Assembly (NCBI GenBank): GCA_964546995.1
Contig: CAZJKO010000010.1
Location: forward strand, 1-27,774
From: CAZJKO01 sp964546995
Lineage (GTDB): Bacteria > Bacillota_I > Bacilli_A > RF39 > UBA660
Length of the DNA stretch: 27,774 nucleotides
Direction: 5' to 3'
Position numbers and translations under genes: made by a program. A model generated the notes under the pieces. It saw nothing but the letters and a program-made list of their open reading frames with translations. It was not told the DNA's origin and did no database searches. Positions 7,793 through 14,840 of this stretch are shown here, piece by piece. Each line of letters opens with the position of its first letter. Position 1 is the first letter of the stretch.

Positions 7793-8368
7793 ATGTTAAT
7801 TACAATAACAGGAGCATCTGGAAGTGGAAAAAGTTCTATTTCAGAATTCCTATGCTCGTTAGATAAAAATATTGTTCATTTAAATATTGATACAGTTGGA
7901 CATAAAGTATTAGAAATGCCAGAAATAAGAAAAGTTGTTTCTGAAAAGTTTAATTTAAATATAAAAGAAGATAAAATAAATAGAAAAGAATTAGGTGATT
8001 TAGTTTTTAATAATCACCAAAACATGAAGCAACTATCAGACATTACTTGGGACGTTATGGAAAATATAATCGATAATTTTATAAAAGAAAATAAAGATAA
8101 AATAATAATCCTTGATTGGATACTTATGCCAAAAACAAAATATTTTAATGTTTCAAATATTAATATTTTAGTACAATCAGATTTCAACACGAGAATGCAA
8201 AGAGCAACTCGAAGAGATGAAATAGATGAAAGTGCATTTAGAGAAAGAGAACAAGCCACATTAGATTTTACTAGAAATGATTTCGATTACATTATAGAAA
8301 ACTATGATATTAAACAAACGAGAAAAGAAGTGAAAAAAATTTATGATGAGAGTATTATATCCAGGTAG
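7793..8368 (+). CDS. Dephospho-CoA kinase-like P-loop kinase
   Basis: A 191-residue soluble kinase. The P-loop G-A-S-G-S-G-K-S is at 7-14, followed by N-I-D-T-V-G-H-K-V-L-E, R-K-E-L-G-D-L-V-F-N-N and I-I-L-D-W-I-L-M-P, which match the order of CoaE segments (ID-x-D, R-x-x-L-G-x-x-V-F, D-x-P-L-L). CoaE phosphorylates dephospho-CoA at the 3'-hydroxyl, the last step of coenzyme A synthesis. The sequence is divergent: the usual D-A-D is changed and the lid R-x-x-x-Q region reads R-E-R-E-Q. ATG at 7793 has AGAGGTGATAATA ahead of it; the longer frame from 7760 starts inside the operator. The next gene, coaD, overlaps its end by 26 bp, which strongly supports a CoA role. Another small-molecule kinase is possible. 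Confidence 0.72.
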   Translation: MLITITGASGSGKSSISEFLCSLDKNIVHLNIDTVGHKVLEMPEIRKVVSEKFNLNIKEDKINRKELGDLVFNNHQNMKQLSDITWDVMENIIDNFIKENKDKIIILDWILMPKTKYFNVSNINILVQSDFNTRMQRATRRDEIDESAFREREQATLDFTRNDFDYIIENYDIKQTRKEVKKIYDESIISR

Positions 8369-8834
8369 TTTTGATCCTATAACAAAAGGACACATGAATA
8401 TTGTCGATCAAGCCACACAACTTTTTGATGAAGTAATTATAGCAGTTTTGCAAAATCCAATTAAAAAGAGTTCTTTTTTCACATTGAAAGAACGATTAGA
8501 AATATTAAACAAATTATATTGTAATAATCCTAAAGTCCAAATAATAATTAGCACTAGTACAGCAACTGATTTAGCACTAGAATATAAATGTAAAGCAATA
8601 ATAAGAGGAATTAGAAGTATAAAGGATTTTGAATATGAAAAAGAGCTTGCACAAATAAACAAAGATATAAGTGATGATAAAGTAAATACATTATGTTTAT
8701 TTGCTGATCAGAGATTACAAACTGTATCATCAAGTGTTGTTAAAGAAATATTTTATTTAAATAAAAATATTTCAAAATATGTCGATCCTATAGTAGAGGA
8801 AAAAATGATTTTAAAAGGAGAGCAAAATAAATGA
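8343..8834 (+). CDS. coaD: Pantetheine-phosphate adenylyltransferase
   Basis: A 163-residue, full-length CoaD. It adenylylates 4'-phosphopantetheine with ATP to dephospho-CoA in the cytoplasm. Seen: Y-P-G-S-F-D-P-I-T-K-G-H with the T/HxGH nucleotidyl-transfer motif, N-P-x-K-K-S-S-F-F-T-L-x-E-R, then R-G-I-R-S-I-K-D-F-E-Y-E near residue 90, and S-S-S-V-V-K-E in the last third. Two ATG codons (8343, 8346) are possible; both lie inside the end of the kinase gene, indicating translational coupling. Its stop overlaps the start of the MBL gene. In most Bacillota coaD sits next to rsmD, so this copy on a putative mobile element may be a second one; whether the host has another cannot be seen here. 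Confidence 0.93.
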   Translation: MMRVLYPGSFDPITKGHMNIVDQATQLFDEVIIAVLQNPIKKSSFFTLKERLEILNKLYCNNPKVQIIISTSTATDLALEYKCKAIIRGIRSIKDFEYEKELAQINKDISDDKVNTLCLFADQRLQTVSSSVVKEIFYLNKNISKYVDPIVEEKMILKGEQNK

Positions 8835-9577
8835 TTTTAAAAATATTAGGGAGTGTTTCTCCATATCCAAAAGCAGATAAAAATTGTGTTGGATATATAA
8901 TTTACGATACCGATAGTAACCAAAAGATTTTAATAGATTGTGGCAATGGTATAACAAGATTAATGAAATTCCCAAACGATTTAGAAGATTTAACTATTAT
9001 AATTAGTCATTTACATAAGGATCACTATGCTGATTTAAGTGCTATTGCATATGCCAGTTATGTCTACCATAATTTAGGTCTATTAAATAATAAAGTTAAG
9101 GTTTATATTCCAAATAGCAAAGATTTAGAAGACTATCATTATTTGATAAACTATGGTACAGAAAACTATATGGATTTTTATATATATGATGAAAAAACTA
9201 ATTTAAATATCAATGGCATAAATGTTTCTTTTTATCAAACACAACACAATATAAAGACTTTTGCTATGAATATAATTAAAGGAAACATAAAATTATCCTA
9301 TTCAGCCGATACTGGATTTAATGAAAACATCTCATTATTTTTTCAAAATGCCGATATATTAATATGTGAATCAAGTTTTTTAAAATATCAAAAAAATGGT
9401 AATACAAACCATCTAAGTGCGGAAGAAGCTGCAATAATAGCTAAAGAAAGCAATGTTAAAAAACTAATTTTAAATCATTTTTGGCCAGAGATTGATAAAT
9501 TAAATTATTTGAATGAGGCAAAAAATATATTTAAAAATGTTGAAATAGCATTAGAAAATAAAGAATATATCCTTTAA
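8831..9577 (+). CDS. MBL-fold metal-dependent hydrolase (RNase Z/BN-like)
   Basis: A 248-residue metallo-beta-lactamase-fold protein. The metal motif S-H-L-H-K-D-H is at residues 59-65, followed by T-Q-H-N-I, S-A-D-T-G-F and the terminal N-H-F-W-P, completing the ligand set. The segment N-H-L-S-A-E-E-A-A-I-I-A-K-E matches the RNase Z/phosphodiesterase branch (COG1234) rather than true beta-lactamases. No signal peptide, so cytoplasmic. Its ATG overlaps the TGA of coaD (ATGA) and follows AAAAGGAG, so it is the third gene of the operon. A hydrolase acting on a CoA precursor, nucleotide or phosphodiester would fit the context, but that is inference. A terminator follows after about 175 bp. Confidence 0.85.
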   Translation: MILKILGSVSPYPKADKNCVGYIIYDTDSNQKILIDCGNGITRLMKFPNDLEDLTIIISHLHKDHYADLSAIAYASYVYHNLGLLNNKVKVYIPNSKDLEDYHYLINYGTENYMDFYIYDEKTNLNINGINVSFYQTQHNIKTFAMNIIKGNIKLSYSADTGFNENISLFFQNADILICESSFLKYQKNGNTNHLSAEEAAIIAKESNVKKLILNHFWPEIDKLNYLNEAKNIFKNVEIALENKEYIL

Positions 9578-9701
9578 AAAAGTTAATAATTTTATAGTAA
9601 CAGGATATGGGAATGCACCACGAAAATTAAAATTCCTTATAAATAAAGGACTTTTAGCATTCTTTGTTGCACCACCAACAATTTTTGCACTTGCAAAATA
9701 A
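9555..9701 (+). pseudogene. Possible gene remnant without a start
   Basis: A 48-codon open frame with no start codon or ribosome binding site, overlapping the end of the MBL gene in another frame. It reads V-T-G-Y-G-N-A-P-R-K-L-K-F-L, then a hydrophobic end with F-F-V-A-P-P-T-I-F-A-L-A-K. It looks like the tail of a lost membrane or enzyme gene. May be chance. Confidence 0.3.
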
Positions 9702-9752
9702 ACTATTTTCTAATGTTTTTCAGTTGATTTTTTATAAAATCACGTATTATTC

Positions 9753-9773
9753 TCCTTGATTACAAGGATTTTT
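9753..9773 (+). terminator. Terminator of the CoA-gene operon
   Basis: TCCTTG, loop ATTA, CAAGGA, then five T. It ends rightward transcription just inside the element. Confidence 0.8.
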
Positions 9774-9814
9774 CATCAACTATTTTTAAACTACTAGAGC
9801 AAATCAATTTATAT

Positions 9815-9835
9815 TTTGGGTATATCCTTTATTCT
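9815..9835 (-). repeat. Right terminal inverted repeat
   Basis: Plus strand TTTGGGTATATCCTTTATTC then T; complementary to 6403-6423 with one mismatch. Confidence 0.8.
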
Positions 9836-9842
9836 GCCCCCC
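9835..9842. repeat. Target-site duplication, right copy (TGCCCCCC)
   Basis: Matches 6394-6401 exactly and lies immediately outside the right inverted repeat. Confidence 0.7.
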
Positions 9843-9932
9843 ACATGGATTTTTTCACTAGTAACATCCCGATCACTTTTTTCTATCATTACCAAAAGTT
9901 TATCATACACTTCTACAAAAGACAAATGTTTT
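9836..9932 (-). pseudogene. Open frame after the glycosyltransferase, cut by the element
   Basis: In the +1 frame relative to the glycosyltransferase the minus strand stays open past its stop and reads F-V-E-V-Y-D-K-L-L-V-M-I-E-K-S, then V-T-S-E-K-I-H-V-G-G up to the C-run. Across the element, after one TGCCCCCC copy, it continues N-L-L-D-K and TAA (6377-6379). It is either a roughly 35-residue small gene with a TTG start or a tail separated by a frameshift in the A-rich, lysine-coding run before it. It has no convincing ribosome binding site. Confidence 0.45.
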
Positions 9933-10979
9933 TTAAACTTCTTTTTTCGCTTTTTTCTTTCTTCTTTTAGAAGAAGTATCTTGCTTCATCACTGTTTCAT
10001 ATACTCGTTTTAATTCATGTCCCACTTGATGGATATCTCTCGATTTCGCTACTTCATATCCCTCTTCAACTAATGAAGGAAGCTTTCCTTCTAAAATAGC
10101 AACAATCTTTTTCTCAAAATCATCGACATCTTTGGCTTTATATACATTCTTTCCATCTTCCAACCACTCTTCAAAAACAGGAATATCCCGAATGATTGCT
10201 TTCTGTTTCATGGCACAAGCTTCCATAATTGGAATTCCTTCCGTCTCTTCTAACGTTGGGAAAATGTATAAATCAGCACCAGAAAAGGCTCCTCGAATCA
10301 CATCAGGTTCTACATATCCTGCAAATGTTAAATTAGGAAGTTCTGTCTTCACCGCCTCCCGAATTTTATTAGGAACCGTATAAAGAGGAGTATAACCAAA
10401 CCAAATAAACTTGTACTGTGGAAGTCTCTTTGCAAGTTCCACAAAATCTAAAATTCCCTTTCGCTCTAAATATAAACCAATTGCCATCACCACTTTATCT
10501 TTTTTCCCATAGTGATAAGTTTTTCGAAATTGTTTTCCTGCTTCATAGGAAGGCTTAAAAAATGCTAGTTCAATTCCATTCGAAATAGCTTCGATAGGTC
10601 TTTTAATCCCATACCCTTCGAGTAATCTCTTAGAGTAAGGTGTCGGAGTCACAATGTAATCTCCTAAATTGTAACAAGTAACGAGCCATTTTTTAAAAAT
10701 TGGAGCAACCTGATTCGATAAAACAAACGAATTCCTAAAATCTTCTTCCGTCGAATGAGCATGATAGACAACTTTTTTTCCATTCTTTTTAGCAACTTTA
10801 GCAAGAGCAAAAGATTTAGGTCCATACGTATTAATATGCACGATATCATAGTCATCATCAGGATCTAACGTATAAGGAATGCCAACCGATTCTAAGGCTT
10901 TCATCTGATGTTTAATGGCTTTTCCTAGTCCCGATTTTGAAAATGCTCTTTCATATTCAGTATAAAGTAATACTTTCAC
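9933..10979 (-). CDS. Family 4 glycosyltransferase, glycolipid type (CpoA/LafB-like)
   Basis: A 348-residue GT-B enzyme. The N-terminal half has K-S-G-L-G-K-A-I-K-H-Q-M-K-A-L, D-I-V-H-I-N-T-Y-G, H-A-H-S-T-E-E-D-F-R-N-S-F and T-P-T-P-Y-S-K-R-L-L; the C-terminal half has E-R-K-G-I-L-D-F-V, F-I-W-F-G-Y-T and F-P-T-L-E-E-T-E-G-I-P, the E-x7-E nucleotide-sugar site. These agree with CpoA/LafB enzymes that add a second sugar to glucosyl-diacylglycerol, giving the glycolipid used for lipoteichoic acid anchoring at the inner face of the membrane. The end is a Lys/Arg-rich tail that could bind acidic lipid. GTG start after AGAGGAAATAAT. It is the last gene of the leftward operon, 21 bp behind yqeH. 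Exact sugar unknown. Confidence 0.82.
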   Translation of the reverse strand: MKVLLYTEYERAFSKSGLGKAIKHQMKALESVGIPYTLDPDDDYDIVHINTYGPKSFALAKVAKKNGKKVVYHAHSTEEDFRNSFVLSNQVAPIFKKWLVTCYNLGDYIVTPTPYSKRLLEGYGIKRPIEAISNGIELAFFKPSYEAGKQFRKTYHYGKKDKVVMAIGLYLERKGILDFVELAKRLPQYKFIWFGYTPLYTVPNKIREAVKTELPNLTFAGYVEPDVIRGAFSGADLYIFPTLEETEGIPIMEACAMKQKAIIRDIPVFEEWLEDGKNVYKAKDVDDFEKKIVAILEGKLPSLVEEGYEVAKSRDIHQVGHELKRVYETVMKQDTSSKRRKKKAKKEV

Positions 10980-11000
10980 ATTATTTCCTCTTTTCTTTTT

Positions 11001-12005
11001 TTATATAAGTGATTTCCGAACAAATACTTCTACATTTTGATTAAGATATAAATCGATAGTTCCAGGATTAACTACCTTAACAAAACCAAGTCCATTCATA
11101 ACCAAATCTTCATGGTACTTCATCTCAAAAGTACGCTTATTCAAATGTTTCAAATCATCGTGTTTGGAAGAATTACGTCGTTCTACTTTGATATCATTCG
11201 ATAAAAACAAGGTAAAACTGTTCTTCTCACCTTCGACATAATCGATTCGAGCAAGATTCTCGATAATAAGACATTGTCCTTTTTTAATTTGATAAGTCTT
11301 TGGTTTGATCTCTTTCTTTGGATTTAACTTCTTAAGCATCGCTTCACTGACATAATTCACAATACTTCCTCGATCCACAAGACCAGGCGTATCGATAAGG
11401 GTCAAATGTTCATCCAGTTCAATCGTAATTTTATTTAATGTTGTACTAGGAAGAGGGGAAATGGTAAGTTCATTTGGATTGTCAGAATAATGACGTAACA
11501 ATTGATTGATTAACGTACTTTTTCCCACATTGGTATGTCCGATTACATAGACATTTTTACTCGTTTGATAAAACTTAATCTTACGGAGTAATGTATCGAT
11601 CTCATAATTCTTATTGGCACTAATAATAACGACATCTAAAAAATCATAAGGAAGATCTTTGATATAAGAAAGAATCTTTTCATCCTTTACCGATTTAGGA
11701 AGGACATCTCGTTTATTTAAAACAAGAATCATTTTATTCGGAATATACGCTCGAATATAACTCATATCTTTTTCTAAATTCCATAAATCAGAAAGATATA
11801 GTACTAAATCTTTCGTTTTCCCAACACTCTTCAAAATATCGATATACTCTTCATTGGACTTTGTAACAACTTGATATTCCCCATAATTCTTTAACCGAAA
11901 ACATCGTTGACAAAGTTGATTTTCTAAACTCGTCGTATAACCAATCTGTCTCATATTTTCTTCTTGAAGTAGAACACCACATCCACTACAGTACTTCTCA
12001 TTCAT
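11001..12005 (-). CDS. yqeH: Ribosome biogenesis GTPase YqeH
   Basis: A 334-residue circularly permuted GTPase needed for 30S subunit assembly. The N-terminal zinc finger has C-S-G-C-G and C-Q-R-C. The G motifs come in permuted order: N-K-R-D (G4), then S-A-N-K (G5), then G-H-T-N-V-G-K-S-T (G1), then D-T-P-G (G3), as expected for YqeH. The C-terminal domain follows. An ORF start upstream at 12029 lacks a ribosome binding site; ATG at 12005 follows AAAGGGGGA. It overlaps the end of yqeG by 8 bp, the usual yqeG-yqeH pairing in Bacillota, so translation is coupled. Confidence 0.94.
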   Translation of the reverse strand: MNEKYCSGCGVLLQEENMRQIGYTTSLENQLCQRCFRLKNYGEYQVVTKSNEEYIDILKSVGKTKDLVLYLSDLWNLEKDMSYIRAYIPNKMILVLNKRDVLPKSVKDEKILSYIKDLPYDFLDVVIISANKNYEIDTLLRKIKFYQTSKNVYVIGHTNVGKSTLINQLLRHYSDNPNELTISPLPSTTLNKITIELDEHLTLIDTPGLVDRGSIVNYVSEAMLKKLNPKKEIKPKTYQIKKGQCLIIENLARIDYVEGEKNSFTLFLSNDIKVERRNSSKHDDLKHLNKRTFEMKYHEDLVMNGLGFVKVVNPGTIDLYLNQNVEVFVRKSLI

Positions 12006-12516
12006 CGTATTTCCCCCTTTCCAAAACATGTATCTTTCGAAAATACGTTAAAAGAATCTTTTCAAAAAAACGATTAATACTTGTCACTTTTAAATCTTTT
12101 TTTCCTAAAGGATCCACTAAAATTGTCATTGCTCCAAAACGATTTCCAGCTTTGACATCCGTCATAATTTGATCACCAATCATGACCATTTCAAAAGAAG
12201 AAAAAGCATACTTTTTACTTATTTTTTTAAGAACTCGACAAGAAGGTTTCATTGCCCAACTAAATACTTCAACCCCTAGTTGTTCTTGGTAAGGTTGAAC
12301 CCTTTTTTTGGTATTGTTCGAAATAATGACGATCAAAAAATCTTTTTTTAATGCTTGAATCAAACGAACCGTCTTCTCTTCACACATCGACTTCTCAATA
12401 ATAGAAAGAGTATTATCCAAATCGAAGACCAAACAACGAATTCCTTTTGATTTCAGTTTATCATAGGGAATCGTATGAATATTTTGATAGTAATATGTGG
12501 GAATATATTGTTTCAT
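11998..12516 (-). CDS. yqeG: HAD-family phosphatase YqeG
   Basis: A 172-residue HAD-superfamily protein. Motif I is V-F-D-L-D-N-T-L; motif II I-I-S-N-N-T; motif III region has the Lys in W-A-M-K-P; motif IV is M-I-G-D-Q-I-M-T-D-V. Members of the YqeG (IIIA) family are phosphatases; some plant relatives act on phosphatidylglycerophosphate, while the bacterial substrate is not settled. ATG at 12516 is preceded by AGGTGAGAAA; the longer frame up to 12675 overlaps the preceding deacetylase gene and is not supported. It lies 34 bp after that gene in one operon and precedes yqeH as in many Bacillota. Confidence 0.9.
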   Translation of the reverse strand: MKQYIPTYYYQNIHTIPYDKLKSKGIRCLVFDLDNTLSIIEKSMCEEKTVRLIQALKKDFLIVIISNNTKKRVQPYQEQLGVEVFSWAMKPSCRVLKKISKKYAFSSFEMVMIGDQIMTDVKAGNRFGAMTILVDPLGKKDLKVTSINRFFEKILLTYFRKIHVLERGKYDE

Positions 12517-12550
12517 TTTCTCACCTAGTTTTATTATACACCATTTTTCA

Positions 12551-13951
12551 TTAATTGGAAACAGAGTGCCGAACCATCGGTGTCCCATAATCGATTGGTA
12601 AAAAGGTATACCCATTAGCTTTACCAAACCGAATAATCGAAACAAGAGCATCTCTCGTTTTATAATTATTTTCAAAGTCGTGCATCAAAACGACATTACT
12701 CCGGTCATACCGCAGAGAAGAAACAACCGAAGAATAAACGTCTTCTTTAGTACGAGCATTTCCTGCATCACCACTACCAACATTCCAATCAAAATAATGA
12801 AAACCTCGGTTTAACACTTCATTGACTAATACACTCATAATACCAGGACAATACCTTCTACTAACCGTATTGCTACTACCACCAGGAAACCGTATAATCA
12901 TCGATGTTTCCCCTGTGATCATCCGAACTTTCTCTTGAATTTGGTATAGATCTTGAAAATAAGCATCAACCGAAGAATAAACCAACCCATAATTGTGTGT
13001 CGCACTATGTAACGCAATCGTATGACCCTCATCATATGCCCGTTTAATTAAATAATTTAAAGAATCACTCTTATCCAAAACAAAGAATGTAGCTTTAACC
13101 CCTTCGTCTTTCAAAATATCCAAAATAGAAGGTGTAATCGTTGCACTAGGGCCATCATCGAAAGTCAGATAAATAATTCCTTTTCCCCTTTCTAAAGACA
13201 CAACCTCTACTGTTCTAGACACCGAACGAATATTACCACTCTCATCAGAAACAGTATAAGTAAGTGTATAGACACCCTCTTTAGAAGTATCGACATCCCC
13301 TTCTATTTTCACTTTACTAGACAAATCAGAATCACAATTATCGAAAACTTGAATCCCTTGCTCTTGATAAGTAGATCCAACCACTTGATAAAGATAAGAA
13401 GAACCATTTAAAGTAATCGTAGGAGAAATAACATCTTCTCGTTTAATCTTACGTGACTCAATTTGTACGTTATGACTAGAATCGTGCACTTTATATTTAA
13501 TCTCATTTAATGCTTCAATACGTTCTACTTTTTCTGTCAAATCACCATCGTATTGATCAACAGCTTGGTACCCTTCCTCCTGATAAGTAGAAGAAGGACA
13601 TATCGTAACTTCTTTTTCCCCAACTAGCGTAATGATAGGTTTCTCCAAATCGACAACTTCCACTCTTCTTTTTCGTCTAGCATGAAAAAGTCCATGATCC
13701 AAATGATAAGTCACAATGTACGTCCCCACTTTATCGGAATTCACTTTTCCCTTTACTTGAACATTCTTTGTTTGATCCCGAAAAGAATAACTTCCCTTAT
13801 ATCCCTTCTCTTCGTATTTCATTTTCCAAGGAATTCGAATTACTTCATTCCCCTTTAATGAAATCTTAGGAACAAAAAAGAAATAGCCCAATACCAAAAG
13901 AAAAAGAGAAAAAACAAAACTACATCCTATAATAATCCGTTTTTTATTCAT
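12551..13951 (-). CDS. Membrane-anchored polysaccharide deacetylase with Ig-like modules
   Basis: A 466-residue envelope enzyme. A basic start and a hydrophobic helix (about 6-27) anchor it outside the cell. Residues about 28-250 hold DUF5011/Ig-like repeats (I-T-L-V-G, Y-Q-E-E-G-Y, Y-D-G-D-L-T). The NodB domain (about 258-460) has T-F-D-D-G-P (263-268), H-S-A-T-H with two metal His, R-F-P-G-G-S, D-W-N and L-M-H-D, the full set of a carbohydrate esterase family 4 deacetylase. It probably removes N-acetyl groups from peptidoglycan, changing lysozyme sensitivity. The long frame starts further upstream without support; ATG at 13951 lies just behind a good promoter, with a modest GGTGA ribosome binding site. 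It is the first gene of the operon with yqeG and yqeH. Confidence 0.9.
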   Translation of the reverse strand: MNKKRIIIGCSFVFSLFLLVLGYFFFVPKISLKGNEVIRIPWKMKYEEKGYKGSYSFRDQTKNVQVKGKVNSDKVGTYIVTYHLDHGLFHARRKRRVEVVDLEKPIITLVGEKEVTICPSSTYQEEGYQAVDQYDGDLTEKVERIEALNEIKYKVHDSSHNVQIESRKIKREDVISPTITLNGSSYLYQVVGSTYQEQGIQVFDNCDSDLSSKVKIEGDVDTSKEGVYTLTYTVSDESGNIRSVSRTVEVVSLERGKGIIYLTFDDGPSATITPSILDILKDEGVKATFFVLDKSDSLNYLIKRAYDEGHTIALHSATHNYGLVYSSVDAYFQDLYQIQEKVRMITGETSMIIRFPGGSSNTVSRRYCPGIMSVLVNEVLNRGFHYFDWNVGSGDAGNARTKEDVYSSVVSSLRYDRSNVVLMHDFENNYKTRDALVSIIRFGKANGYTFLPIDYGTPMVRHSVSN

Positions 13952-13976
13952 ACTTTTCACCAGAGTTTCCAACATA

Positions 13977-14005
13977 AGTATACCACTTTTAACCATAATT
14001 GGTAA
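13977..14005 (-). promoter_or_regulatory. Promoter of the deacetylase-yqeG-yqeH operon
   Basis: Minus strand TTACCA (14005-14000), 17-nt spacer, TATACT (13982-13977), about 25 bases ahead of the ATG at 13951. Confidence 0.6.
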
Positions 14006-14012
14006 CAAATTC

Positions 14013-14051
14013 AAAAATCCATGTCACGAACTTGACATTCATGAAATGGAT
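14013..14051 (-). terminator. Probable terminator of sigK
   Basis: On the minus strand ATCCAT pairs with ATGGAT and CATGAA with TTCGTG inside, followed by TTTTTG. It lies between sigK and the promoter of the next operon. Confidence 0.6.
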
Positions 14052-14059
14052 CGAAACAA

Positions 14060-14758
14060 TCATTCATCACAATTCTTATTTTTCATAAACTCTCTCAAAA
14101 TTTTAGTAAGTGCTCTTTTTTCAATTCTTGAAACATAGCTACGTGAAATATGTAACTCTTTAGCAATGGCTTTCTGTGTTTGTTCTTCACGAGAATAAAG
14201 ACCATAACGACGAATTAAAATTTCCCTTTCTCGATCATTTAACACATTCATATATTGATTTAAAAGCTTCACATTATCTTTTAAATGAATTTCATCGACA
14301 AAATCTGTTTTCGGAACTTTTAAAATATCGACAATCGTAATTTCATTCCCATCTTTATCAAAACCCACAGATTCATTAATTGAGATATTTTTTAAATTCT
14401 TATTATTACTACGAAAATACATTAAAATCTCATTTTCAATACACTTTGCACAATAAGTCGTAAGTCTCGTACCATGCTTGTTGGAAAAAGAATCGATTCC
14501 TTTAATAAGACCAATAGTACCAATACTAATTAAATCATCTTGATCGACTGTTCGATGTTCAAATTTCTTTACAATGTGAGCAACCAACCGTAAATTGTGT
14601 TCGATTAATTTACTTCGAGCCTCTTTATCCCCTAACTTCACTTTTTCTAAATACAAGTCCTCTTCTTCCTTCGTCAAAGGATCTGGAAATACATTGTTAG
14701 AATAACTTGCTGTAAAACAAAATATGTTTCTCAAAAACTCGACAATAGTTAAAAACAT
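14060..14758 (-). CDS. sigK: RNA polymerase sporulation sigma factor, sigma-K
   Basis: A 232-residue sigma factor matching SigK over its length. Residues 1-20 (F-L-T-I-V-E-F-L-R-N-I-F) form a hydrophobic pro-sequence like that removed by SpoIVFB in Bacillus. Region 2 has E-H-N-L-R-L-V-A-H-I-V-K-K-F and D-L-I-S-I-G-T-I-G-L-I-K-G-I; region 4 ends S-R-S-Y-V-S-R-I-E-K-R-A-L. It directs late mother-cell genes for the coat and outer layers. ATG at 14758, eight bases after GGGAG, is preferred over 14773. The gene is continuous here, not split by a skin-type element. TTGACA followed by CATAGGAT lies in the 45 bp upstream, a weak promoter candidate. SigE is the main alternative, but the short pro-sequence and region 4 favour SigK. 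Confidence 0.9.
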   Translation of the reverse strand: MFLTIVEFLRNIFCFTASYSNNVFPDPLTKEEEDLYLEKVKLGDKEARSKLIEHNLRLVAHIVKKFEHRTVDQDDLISIGTIGLIKGIDSFSNKHGTRLTTYCAKCIENEILMYFRSNNKNLKNISINESVGFDKDGNEITIVDILKVPKTDFVDEIHLKDNVKLLNQYMNVLNDREREILIRRYGLYSREEQTQKAIAKELHISRSYVSRIEKRALTKILREFMKNKNCDE

Positions 14759-14805
14759 ATTCTCAACTCCCATTTAATCCTATGTCGAAAAACAAGAAAA
14801 TTTGT

Positions 14806-14840
14806 CAAAAAAAAGAATTAAGACATACGTCTCAATTCTT
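14806..14840 (-). terminator. Terminator of the collagen/glycosyltransferase operon
   Basis: A 12-bp stem, AAGAATTGAGAC and GTCTTAATTCTT around GTAT, followed by eight or more T on the minus strand. The stop codon is inside the stem. Confidence 0.9.

Larger units (their letters stand above)
6402..9834. mobile_element. Putative 3.4-kb transposon-like element with CoA-gene cargo
   Basis: Seen: the ends carry inverted repeats matching at 20 of 21 positions, bounded by a direct repeat TGCCCCCC. The interior is visibly AT-richer than the flanks and its codons differ in style. Joining the flanks across one repeat copy restores an open frame to a stop (V-G-G-N-L-L-D-K). Cargo, left to right: a small protein and a LysR regulator on the minus strand; a CoaE-like kinase, CoaD and an MBL-fold hydrolase on the plus strand; a terminator. 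There is no transposase, integrase or resolvase, so it would be non-autonomous, moved in trans, or decayed. I could not match the termini to a named insertion-sequence family. Confidence 0.75.
9702..9932. other. Intergenic stretch holding the right end of the element
   Basis: Together with the remnant above, 9578-9932 has no intact gene. It contains the rightward terminator, the right inverted repeat, the right target duplication and the broken reading frame that follows the glycosyltransferase gene. Confidence 0.7.

Noticed and set aside
9932..9940. GTTTAAAAAAC as a programmed -1 frameshift site at the end of the glycosyltransferase
   Set aside because: The open frame beyond is +1, not -1, and the stop codon is within the motif.
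9816..10013. Plus-strand 65-codon frame
   Set aside because: Antisense shadow of the Lys-rich end of the glycosyltransferase and the element end; no ribosome binding site.
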